A stretch of 64,000 nt of DNA, taken from assembly GCA_937892545.1 (NCBI GenBank), contig CALAFO010000094.1, positions 1-64,000 on the forward strand, in the 5' to 3' direction. Shown one piece after another: positions 53,068 to 60,137 of the stretch. Position numbers and translations under genes: made by a program. Within the stretch, counting starts at the first letter, position 1, and every line of letters begins with the position of its first letter. A model generated the notes under the pieces. That model made no database searches. It saw only the letters and a program-made list of their open reading frames with translations, and was not told the origin of the DNA. Origin of the DNA: Scatosoma sp002474405 (GTDB taxonomy: Bacteria > Bacillota > Clostridia > Christensenellales > Borkfalkiaceae).

Positions 53068-53979
53068 ATGTATTCTTATAAGGCATTAGAAAATAAGCTC
53101 AATGAAATTGGTTTAACCAAATCTGATTTAACTACAAAACTCGGCATATCATCCAGAACTATAGCCAAAATTTCAAAGGGTGAAAAAATTGCAAATAACG
53201 TTCTTGTCAAAATAGCAGATTTTTTGCATTGTGGTCCTGATGATTTGTTCAGAGAGGTTTGCGATAATCACATTTTACAAATTCTGCGTGAAGAAAAAAA
53301 AGCCAAAATTTCCGGCGGACTTTATCATGAATTACAAGTCAGAATGACCTATAACTCTAATCATATCGAAGGTTCAAAACTTACGGAAGATCAAACAAGA
53401 TTGATTTTTGAAACAAGAACGATTGACGTCGGCGACGGTATTCCGGTTGACGATATTATCGAAACAAGCAATCATTTCCGCGCAATCGATTACGTAATCG
53501 ATAAGGCATTAGAGCCTTTGAGCGAAGATATTATCAAGCATCTTCATTTGCTATTGAAACAAGGAACTAAGGATTCATCTCTTGATTGGTTTGCCGTTGG
53601 AGATTATAAGAAGCGAGCAAATACCGTCGGTGGAAGAGAAACTTGCAAGCCGAGCGAAGTCCATAAAGCGATGGATAAACTCGTTACGAATTTCAACTCT
53701 AAAAGCAATATAACAATCGACGACATTATCGAACTTCACGCCGACTTTGAATATATTCACCCGTTCCAAGACGGAAACGGAAGAGTCGGCAGATTGATTG
53801 CCTTGAAAGAATGTCTCAGGTTTAATATCATTCCTTTCATTATAGAAGACTCTAAGAAGTCTTTCTATTATCGTGGACTTGCAAACTGGAATCAAGAGAA
53901 AGGTTGGCTTAGAGATACTTGCCTTGATGGTCAGGACACATTCAAAAGAATTCTGAACGTGCTTGATATTCATGAATAG
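53068..53979 (+). CDS. Fic-domain protein with N-terminal HTH
   Basis: This 303-residue protein has an XRE-type helix-turn-helix (about 5-62, TKSDLTTKLGISSRTIAKISKG). Its Fic domain has the complete active motif HPFQDGNGRVGR (231-242). An inhibitory motif SNHIEG (97-102) precedes it, with Glu101 expected to block ATP binding (class II arrangement). Fic enzymes usually transfer AMP to a target hydroxyl. The fused HTH and operator-like repeats at its promoter suggest an autoregulated, self-inhibited enzyme; it could be a one-gene toxin-antitoxin or defence module. A GGAGG site precedes the ATG. Confidence 0.9.
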   Translation: MYSYKALENKLNEIGLTKSDLTTKLGISSRTIAKISKGEKIANNVLVKIADFLHCGPDDLFREVCDNHILQILREEKKAKISGGLYHELQVRMTYNSNHIEGSKLTEDQTRLIFETRTIDVGDGIPVDDIIETSNHFRAIDYVIDKALEPLSEDIIKHLHLLLKQGTKDSSLDWFAVGDYKKRANTVGGRETCKPSEVHKAMDKLVTNFNSKSNITIDDIIELHADFEYIHPFQDGNGRVGRLIALKECLRFNIIPFIIEDSKKSFYYRGLANWNQEKGWLRDTCLDGQDTFKRILNVLDIHE

Positions 53980-54073
53980 GGGCGAAAAATTATCCTAAGT
54001 CCATGAACTTGATAGCAGTTAAAAAGAGTGATACTATTATAGGCGGATAACTCCAACCCTTAGTTTCAAAACA

Positions 54074-54102
54074 GCATAGTTTTGGCATAGTTTTTGGCAT
54101 AG
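54074..54102 (+). repeat. Tandem GGCATAG repeats, right end
   Basis: GCATAG, TTTTGGCATAG and TTTTTGGCATAG follow each other (54074-54102). They match the motif and orientation of the left-end repeats at 48574-48599 and lie about 135 bases from the right junction. Confidence 0.6.
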
Positions 54103-54235
54103 AAATTGCTAAAAGATATGAAATTTACTGTTTGAAACGCAAAAAATAGACTAAAATAGACGCAAAATACACAAAAAAGTGCGCGATTTGCAAGAAAAAT
54201 GCCTATTTTGAGGCAATTTGGTGGCTCAGAATCGA

Positions 54236-54279
54236 CTCCTAAGGGACAATTATGAGTTCGATTCTCGTCGGGAGTACCA
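54236..54279 (+). pseudogene. 3' part of the split tRNA-Arg(CCU) gene
   Basis: CTCCTAA is followed by GGGAC (54243-54247), the T-arm ATGAG-TTCGATT-CTCGT (54252-54268), the acceptor strand CGGGAGT (54269-54275) and an encoded ACCA. It completes the stems of the 5' part at 48456. Upstream of CTCCTAA nothing can serve as a 5' half, so no full tRNA exists at this end. Confidence 0.85.
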
Positions 54280-54360
54280 GATAAACCGCGTTTTGTAAAG
54301 CGCCGTTTCCATGCGGATTCGGTTTCCGCAGAAAATTTTAAAATCGCGCTTTCAGACGAT

Positions 54361-54401
54361 ACCGAAAAGCTCACGGAAATTTTTTCCGTGAGCTTTTCGG
54401 T
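54361..54401. terminator. Strong hairpin between the tRNA 3' part and the ABC operon
   Basis: A 19-bp perfect stem (54361-54379 with 54383-54401, core AAAAGCTCACGG/CCGTGAGCTTTT) has a TTT loop. It is placed to end both the tRNA transcript and the convergent minus-strand ABC operon. T-runs directly after it are weak on both strands. Confidence 0.65.
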
Positions 54402-54457
54402 CATAAGCATAATTTTTTGTTAAACGGCTCTGCAAATTATATTCCGTCAGAAACGTC

Positions 54458-55381
54458 TTACAGCACCTTCGATAAAAATTCTTTCAGGCGCTCGTCTTTC
54501 GGCGCGGAGAAAATCTGTTCGGGCGCGCCTTCCTCGCGGATAACGCCGCCGTCCATAAACAAAACTTTCGAAGCCACTTCCCGCGCAAACCCCATCTCGT
54601 GCGTAACCACAACCATCGTCATGCCGTCGGCGGCAAGATCTTTCATCAGCGCCAGAACTTCGCCCACCATTTCGGGGTCCAGCGCCGAAGTCGGCTCGTC
54701 GAAAAGCATCACTTCGGGGTTCATGTTCAAAGACCGCACAATGGCGATACGCTGTTTCTGTCCGCCGGAAAGAGTGGAGGGGTATACGTCTTTTTTATCC
54801 CCCAGCCCGATTCTCTGCAGCAGCTTCAGCGCGCTTTCCTCGGCTTCTTCCTTTGTTTTCAGCTTCAGCTTCACGGGCGCCAGAGTCATGTTCTGCATCA
54901 CGGTCAGGTTGTTGAACAAATTGAAATGCTGAAACACCATGCCCATTTTTCTGCGTGCCAGATTGATATCTATCACGTTTTCTTTGTACAAAGTCTTTAT
55001 CGCCTTTTTGTATTCGGCGCCTTCGTGCTTTTCGTGCAGCAGATCTTTCGCTTTGATTTCATGCACCAGTTCGCTTTTTTCAATCTCGCCCGCCGCAAGC
55101 ATCTTCGCGTACGTTTTCGATTTTTCAATGATTTCCTGGTGCAGATAGGGGTCCACGGGCGTTACCAGCTTCCCGTCCAGCCACACTTCTCCGTACGTCG
55201 GTTTTTCCAGCAGATTCATACAGCGAAGCAGCGTGCTTTTGCCGCTCCCCGAAGGACCGATCAGAACGATTCTTTCGCCTTTTTTCACGCGGCACGATAC
55301 GCCTTTCAGCACCTGCAGCGCGCCGAAATTTTTATAGATGTTGTCTACGTTTACAATGCAATCCGTTTCAGTGGCGTTCAC
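54458..55381 (-). CDS. Polar amino-acid ABC transporter ATPase with inserted helical segment
   Basis: This 307-residue ATPase has Walker A GPSGSGKST (42-50), the Q-loop MVFQHFNLF, signature LSGGQKQRIAI, Walker B VMLFDEPTSALDPE and the switch VVVTHEMGFA. Family members of the GlnQ/HisP type are near 240 residues. The extra length is a charged, helix-prone insert of about 60 residues (about 77-137) between Walker A and the Q-loop. It belongs with the permease and binding-protein genes upstream. Substrate is probably a polar amino acid, not determinable here. Confidence 0.93.
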   Translation of the reverse strand: MNATETDCIVNVDNIYKNFGALQVLKGVSCRVKKGERIVLIGPSGSGKSTLLRCMNLLEKPTYGEVWLDGKLVTPVDPYLHQEIIEKSKTYAKMLAAGEIEKSELVHEIKAKDLLHEKHEGAEYKKAIKTLYKENVIDINLARRKMGMVFQHFNLFNNLTVMQNMTLAPVKLKLKTKEEAEESALKLLQRIGLGDKKDVYPSTLSGGQKQRIAIVRSLNMNPEVMLFDEPTSALDPEMVGEVLALMKDLAADGMTMVVVTHEMGFAREVASKVLFMDGGVIREEGAPEQIFSAPKDERLKEFLSKVL

Positions 55382-56111
55382 TTCTGTTCAACCTCGCTTC
55401 TATGCTTTTTTGTATTTGCTGCAACCCCAGCACGATAATCAGGTATATCGCCGCAATGATAAAGAGGGGCATATACAGCTGCATCGTCTGCACGGTAATG
55501 TACGTCTGAATTTTCGTCAGGTCCACAATGCCCACATACCCCGCCACGGAAGTCTCTTTCACCAGCGTGATGAATTCGTTGAACATCGTGGGAATGGCGC
55601 TTTTCAATGCCTGCGGCAGCACGATTTTCGTAAACGTCTGCAGCCAGGTCAGCCCCAGCGTTCTGCCCGCTTCCATCTGTCCCGCGTCCACCGAATTGAT
55701 TCCGCCGCGCAGAATTTCCGCCATATACGCGCCGCTGTTCAGCCCGAACGCGATAATCGCCACGGGAATGCCGCGCGTTTCGGGAATCCCTAAAAAGTTC
55801 GCCGATTTCATGCTTTTTAAAATCACGAAATAGCAGATAAACAGCTGCAATACCACGGGCGTCCCGCGAATGACGGTTACGTACAATCCCGCAACCTTAT
55901 CGAAAAACCTCGCAATCGGCTTGTCTTTGGGGATAATGCGCACGCAGGTAACCACAATGCCGATGATCAGTCCCAATAAACAGGAACCGAAAGCGATTAA
56001 AAGCGTGTTCCGCAAGCCTTTCAGATAGAGGAGATAGCTTCTGTTTTCCAGAAAGCATTTGTAGAAATCTTTTCCCGCGTTCGCAAGAAAAGCGTTTATG
56101 GCGTTTGTCAT
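55368..56111 (-). CDS. Polar amino-acid ABC transporter permease
   Basis: This 247-residue membrane protein of the HisM/GlnP type has the motifs VIRGTPVVLQLFICYF and GGINSVDAGQMEAGRTLGLT, the latter contacting the ATPase. Its end overlaps the ATPase gene by 14 bases. Only one permease gene is present, so the channel is probably a homodimer. Confidence 0.94.
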   Translation of the reverse strand: MTNAINAFLANAGKDFYKCFLENRSYLLYLKGLRNTLLIAFGSCLLGLIIGIVVTCVRIIPKDKPIARFFDKVAGLYVTVIRGTPVVLQLFICYFVILKSMKSANFLGIPETRGIPVAIIAFGLNSGAYMAEILRGGINSVDAGQMEAGRTLGLTWLQTFTKIVLPQALKSAIPTMFNEFITLVKETSVAGYVGIVDLTKIQTYITVQTMQLYMPLFIIAAIYLIIVLGLQQIQKSIEARLNRSERH

Positions 56112-56124
56112 GTTTCGTCGTCCT

Positions 56125-56164
56125 TATTATACGGCTAAAGAGCCGAAATTCAATCCGGCTCTTT
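56125..56164 (-). promoter_or_regulatory. Hairpin and possible internal promoter between binding protein and permease
   Basis: AAAGAGCCG (56137-56145) pairs with CGGCTCTTT (56156-56164). On the minus strand the hairpin is followed by TATAAT (56130-56125), with TTGAAT 16 bases before it. It could stop part of the transcripts after the binding-protein gene and restart some, matching the usual excess of binding protein over membrane parts. Confidence 0.5.
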
Positions 56165-56190
56165 TCTTATTCTGTTCCGTTTGTTTTCGC

Positions 56191-57006
56191 TTATTCGGCG
56201 GGCTCGATGGCGGAATACTGTTCCAGCCACTTGTCAATCTGCGATTTCCCGTCGGCATCCTTTACAAGCAGTTCGTCCAAAGCGGCGTTTACTTTCTCAA
56301 TCAGAGCGGTGTTGCCTTTCTTCGCCACGATGCCGTAGCTTTCCGCGTCAACGCCTTCGATGGTGGAGTACGCGCAGGAGCTGTCCGAAGCCACAAGCTG
56401 CGCCGCCACCTGCGAATCAACCACAAGGTAGGTGTTCGCCGTGTCTTTCATTTCCTGAAGCGCCGCGGCAACCAGAGTGAAGTCCTGTTTGGAAGAAATC
56501 TTCCAGGCGGCTTCGTTTTCTTCAATCGTCATCTGGCTGGTGGTGCCCGTCTGATATACCACTTTCGCGCCTTCGAAGTTAGAAGCGGCGAAGTCGTTGT
56601 CGTCCGTCAGCGTGGGGTTCGAAGATTTCAGGTAAACAACCGCCTGGAACGCTCCGCCGTAATAGAACTTGGAATATTCAACTGCTTCCGCACGGCTCGC
56701 TTTCCAGGAAATGCCCGCAATGCCCAGGGCGTTGTCCTCGGAGATACCGGCTACGATCGAATCGAACGTACCGTTAATTACGTCAAGCTCGTAGTTGTAT
56801 TTGTTCGCGATATATTTTGCGATTTCCATATCCACGCCGATGATGTCGGTGGAACCGGCTGCCGTGAATTCCCACGGCGCGAAGCCCGCTTCGGTGTAAA
56901 CGATCAGCGTTTCTTTTTTGTCGTCCGTTCCGCAGGAAGCAAAGGAAGCGGCGGTGGTAACGGCGGTGGCTGCAAGCGCAATGGCGGCAAGTTTCTTAAG
57001 TTTCAT
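56191..57006 (-). CDS. Amino-acid ABC transporter substrate-binding lipoprotein
   Basis: The product is 271 residues. The signal peptide ends in a lipobox (AASFASC, Cys about 25). VYTEAGFAPWEF is the ligand-pocket start of family-3 binding proteins, followed by VDMEIAKYIANKYNYELDV and GTFDSIVAGI. It delivers a polar amino acid to the permease. A strong promoter precedes it (57054-57082). Confidence 0.95.
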   Translation of the reverse strand: MKLKKLAAIALAATAVTTAASFASCGTDDKKETLIVYTEAGFAPWEFTAAGSTDIIGVDMEIAKYIANKYNYELDVINGTFDSIVAGISEDNALGIAGISWKASRAEAVEYSKFYYGGAFQAVVYLKSSNPTLTDDNDFAASNFEGAKVVYQTGTTSQMTIEENEAAWKISSKQDFTLVAAALQEMKDTANTYLVVDSQVAAQLVASDSSCAYSTIEGVDAESYGIVAKKGNTALIEKVNAALDELLVKDADGKSQIDKWLEQYSAIEPAE

Positions 57007-57053
57007 TTTTTTAATCTCCTTTTTGTTGGGTTCGTTTGATTTTCAATGAGGCT

Positions 57054-57082
57054 ATTTTACACCTTTTTGCTTGCCTTGTCAA
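57054..57082 (-). promoter_or_regulatory. Promoter of the amino-acid ABC operon
   Basis: On the minus strand TTGACA (57082-57077), a 17-base spacer and TAAAAT (57059-57054) lie about 48 bases before the binding-protein start. Confidence 0.8.
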
Positions 57083-57273
57083 ACGTTTTATGTATATTTT
57101 TGAATATTTTTTATAATTTTTGCGCTTTTTTTGCCGTTTTTATGAATAAAATAAAAATTGTATTGCATAAATGTATAATATACAAAAATCGGCGGCGCGG
57201 CTCAGCGAAAAACGCGATTCCGTGAAAAATGCGTTTTTCCGAAAAACACGGCGCGGCGAACTTTCGGCAAACG

Positions 57274-58740
57274 TTAAATATGCGGGCGCTTATCCCGCTT
57301 TGCTTTGAAGATATATTTAAACGCCCCGAACAGAAGCACCGCGCTTGCGGCAGCCCACGCCAGCGGGTCGGCAAACGTCAGTCCCAGCAGCGCGGACGAG
57401 CTTGCGTTGATGTCAATCGGTCCGTGGTTGAGCGCCGCGGGCAGCAGCAGGCATAAAACGGTTCTCGCTATCAGTTCGCCCACTCCCGCAACCAGCGGAA
57501 ACAGCGATTTTTCGATGCCCTGCAAAGAATTGCGGAGCACATACAATACGCCGAGGAGGTAATATAGAGATAAGTCGCAATAAAGATAGGTGTTTCCGTA
57601 GCGGATAGCCGCCTCGCTGATTTTTTCGTCCGAATAAAATATTTTCATATACGTTCCGCCGATGGTCAGAAGCAATCCGCCGCCCGCGCAGACGATATAG
57701 ACGATGAAAGCAATCAGCAACGCGTCTTTCACGCCTTTTTTCACTCTTTCCGTATCTCCGGCGCCGTAATTCTGCCCGCAGTAAGAAAGCATGGCGGTGC
57801 CCAGCGCGTTAAACGGACACATTAAAAAATTGTTCAGTTTCGTCGCCGCGCCGAAGCCGTTCTGCGCCGCAGCGGAAATCACCACGCCGTCGGCGGAAGT
57901 GTCGAATTTTACGATGACCGCCTGCATTACGATCAGTCCGATGCACAGTATCGAAAACTGAAAAGCGAGGGGCAGACCGAGCTTCAGATGATTTATCACG
58001 GAAATTTTTTCAAGACGGAAATCCGATTTCGTCAGGCGGTATTCTTTGTATCGCGCAAACGTATATACAAAACACCCGATTGCCGAAATCGCCTGAGATA
58101 TAATCGTCGCGATCGCCGCGCCCGCCACGCCCGTATGAAATACGGCGATAAACAGTAAATCCAGCGCGATATTCAGTACGGCGGAAACAATCAGAAATAT
58201 CAGCGGGGCAAACGAATCGCCGACGCTTCTTAAAAACGATGCGCTTAAATTGTAAAAAATCTGCGCAAGACAGCCCGCAAAGATGATGAAAACGTAAACG
58301 TACGCCGAGCGGTATATTTCGTTCTGCACCGGATTTTCGGAGGCTTGAAGTCCTATTCCTTTCAGCAGCGGGTTAATCGAAAGAATCGAAACCGCCGTAA
58401 GGATAACGCCGATAATGAAAGATAAAACAATCTGCGTCGCCAGCGAACGTTTTATCGCGCCGATGTTTTTTTGCCCCGAATGTTTCGAAGTAATCACCGA
58501 AAACCCCGCGGTACAGCCAAAGGCGAACTGCAATACGAGAAAGACGATGTTTCCCGTGTTGTTTACGCCCGCCACCTGATTTTCGCTGAGAAATTTCCCG
58601 CAGATGGCTGCGTCCGCAATCGTATAGATTTGCTGAAACAGATAACTGATGAGGATAGGCACAGAAAATCCCGCGATTACTTTCCATACGCTTCCTTTCG
58701 TCAGATTTACCGGTTCGAACAATTCTTTTATTTTTTTCAT
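57274..58740 (-). CDS. MATE-family multidrug/cation antiporter
   Basis: This 488-residue membrane protein has about twelve predicted helices. VPILISYLFQQIYTIADAAI at the start and the matching half later (GLPLAFQFSILCIGLIVMQAVIVK) show the two-fold repeat of MATE transporters. It should export cationic compounds using a sodium or proton gradient. AGGACGC precedes the start. It is not linked to either neighbour by overlap, and the substrate is unknown. Confidence 0.92.
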   Translation of the reverse strand: MKKIKELFEPVNLTKGSVWKVIAGFSVPILISYLFQQIYTIADAAICGKFLSENQVAGVNNTGNIVFLVLQFAFGCTAGFSVITSKHSGQKNIGAIKRSLATQIVLSFIIGVILTAVSILSINPLLKGIGLQASENPVQNEIYRSAYVYVFIIFAGCLAQIFYNLSASFLRSVGDSFAPLIFLIVSAVLNIALDLLFIAVFHTGVAGAAIATIISQAISAIGCFVYTFARYKEYRLTKSDFRLEKISVINHLKLGLPLAFQFSILCIGLIVMQAVIVKFDTSADGVVISAAAQNGFGAATKLNNFLMCPFNALGTAMLSYCGQNYGAGDTERVKKGVKDALLIAFIVYIVCAGGGLLLTIGGTYMKIFYSDEKISEAAIRYGNTYLYCDLSLYYLLGVLYVLRNSLQGIEKSLFPLVAGVGELIARTVLCLLLPAALNHGPIDINASSSALLGLTFADPLAWAAASAVLLFGAFKYIFKAKRDKRPHI

Positions 58741-58834
58741 AAGTCAAAGCGTCCTCTTAAAAAACAAAATAATTATACAACTTTTTCGGGAAATGTAAAT
58801 CGAATCGCACCGCTTTTTAAAAAAAATTTCCGGT

Positions 58835-58869
58835 AAAAAAATCCGCCCGTCTATAAAAAGACAGGCGGA
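58835..58869 (-). terminator. Terminator of the lipoprotein gene
   Basis: On the minus strand TCCGCCTGTCT (58869-58859) pairs with AGACGGGCGGA (58852-58842) with one mismatch and is followed by seven T. Confidence 0.8.
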
Positions 58870-58908
58870 AAAAATATCGTTTTTAAAAAATTCGTACGTC
58901 CGTAAAAA

Positions 58909-59904
58909 TCAGTCGTCCAGAAAATCCACGGAAGTCAGCTCGTACACCAGCGTTCCCAGATTGAACGAAAGGGGAGTTTCCATTTTTAAAATCACGTTGC
59001 GGTATTCGTTGTTTTCCGCTTTCGTGGTTTCGGCAACCCATACTTTCTGCGTGGCGCCGGGGTTGGTATCGCTGATCGCCAGCGAATACGGCACGTAGGA
59101 AACGTCGCGCTTCGCGGCGGCTTCTTCCTTGCCCGCAATCATAAACGAAAATTCTGTTTTTTCCGCGTTCGATTTCGTTACGGAAACGTTCTGCAATTTT
59201 CCCGCCGCCGTGTTGTACACGCAAAGAGTGGCGGTTTTATCCATCGCCCGCACGGCAAGCAGCAGTTCTTCGTTGTCGATGAGGGAATATTTGTCGTCCG
59301 GCTCGAACGTGCGCGTCTGCGCCTTGTACGAAGGGTGCGCGGTTTCGAAGGTCTTGTCCGCAAAATATTCGATCGTGCAGCTGTTCGCCGAATAATCGGT
59401 GGTAATCACGTAAAAATATTCGCGGTAGCAGCCGTTGCTTCCCGTCAGCGAAACGGGGGAAGCGGAAGCGGGTACGTGCGCCGCCACTTTTTTCACGGAA
59501 GATACGGGCTTCAGTCCGTTCTGCGTGCTTTTCGCAATCACTTTCGAATATACGGTATCGCCGTTTTCGCCCGCAAACGCGGCGGTTTCCGCGCCGAACG
59601 TATAGCTTACGTCAATCGAAAGAGTCGTTTCGTAAACGTAGTTTCCGTTTTCCGCCGAAAGTTCGGTTTTGTATTTCCCGTTCGTATAGTTTACGGAATA
59701 CGCGTCGTTGCCGCCTTTTTCAAACGAAACGTTATATTCGGCGATTTCTTTCGCGCCGCCGAGGTCCACGTTTTCGCTGGCGTCGGTAACGGCTTTGCGC
59801 CACCGCGCGTTAAACTGAGTGGGCTGCGATACGGAACAAGCCGAAAGCGAAACGGCGGCAGCCATGGCAAGCGCGGCAACCGCGCCGATTTTTCTGAATT
59901 TCAT
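58909..59904 (-). CDS. Predicted lipoprotein of unknown function
   Basis: The product is 331 residues with a lipobox (AVSLSACS, Cys about 23). The mature part is beta-rich and polar with repeated Tyr and Thr (SYTFGAETAAFAGENGDTVY, YFYVITTDYSANSCTIEYF). I recognise no named domain. It is a single gene with its own consensus-like promoter and terminator, so it is probably expressed alone as a cell-envelope protein. Confidence 0.75.
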   Translation of the reverse strand: MKFRKIGAVAALAMAAAVSLSACSVSQPTQFNARWRKAVTDASENVDLGGAKEIAEYNVSFEKGGNDAYSVNYTNGKYKTELSAENGNYVYETTLSIDVSYTFGAETAAFAGENGDTVYSKVIAKSTQNGLKPVSSVKKVAAHVPASASPVSLTGSNGCYREYFYVITTDYSANSCTIEYFADKTFETAHPSYKAQTRTFEPDDKYSLIDNEELLLAVRAMDKTATLCVYNTAAGKLQNVSVTKSNAEKTEFSFMIAGKEEAAAKRDVSYVPYSLAISDTNPGATQKVWVAETTKAENNEYRNVILKMETPLSFNLGTLVYELTSVDFLDD

Positions 59905-59964
59905 AATGTTTTCTCCGGTTCGGAATGGTGAATTTTCAAGCGCGGAAACCGCGCTTACCCAATT

Positions 59965-59993
59965 ATTATAGCACGTTTTTAAAAAATTGTAAA
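59965..59993 (-). promoter_or_regulatory. Promoter of the lipoprotein gene
   Basis: On the minus strand TTTACA (59993-59988), 17 bases and TATAAT (59970-59965) lie about 60 bases before the start. On the plus strand a separate TATAAT at 60068-60073 may serve addB, with no clear -35. Confidence 0.75.
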
Positions 59994-60137
59994 AATAAAA
60001 AAGGGATTTCTTTCAATTTATTGTGAAAAATTCCCGAAATTTTCACCGTTTTTGCCCGCCGATGTGCTATAATAGAAGAAAACGTCTTTTCCCGCGGCGA
60101 AGATATGCGGCGGAGATATAAGGAGAATTTCACTCAG

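Larger units (their letters stand above)
48487..54244. mobile_element. 5.75-kb insertion in tRNA-Arg(CCU), integrase-free
   Basis: The direct repeat CTCCTAAGG (48487-48495 and 54236-54244) is the only shared sequence at the edges, as expected for a tyrosine-recombinase crossover in an anticodon loop. Tandem TTTTGGCATAG motifs sit just inside each end (48574-48599 and 54074-54102), like arm-type integrase sites. Genes inside are AT-rich: tRNA-Arg(CCU), methyltransferase, LRR protein, ArdA, small unknown proteins and Fic. No integrase or relaxase is present, so the element is either mobilised in trans or fixed. Unlike usual tRNA insertions it does not rebuild the host tRNA at the junction. Confidence 0.8.

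Noticed and set aside
48487..54244. Self-splicing intron in the tRNA-Arg(CCU) anticodon loop
   Set aside because: Introns are known at this position in some bacteria, but this insert is 5.75 kb, has operons on both strands and a 9-bp direct repeat at its edges, which fits an integrated element instead.
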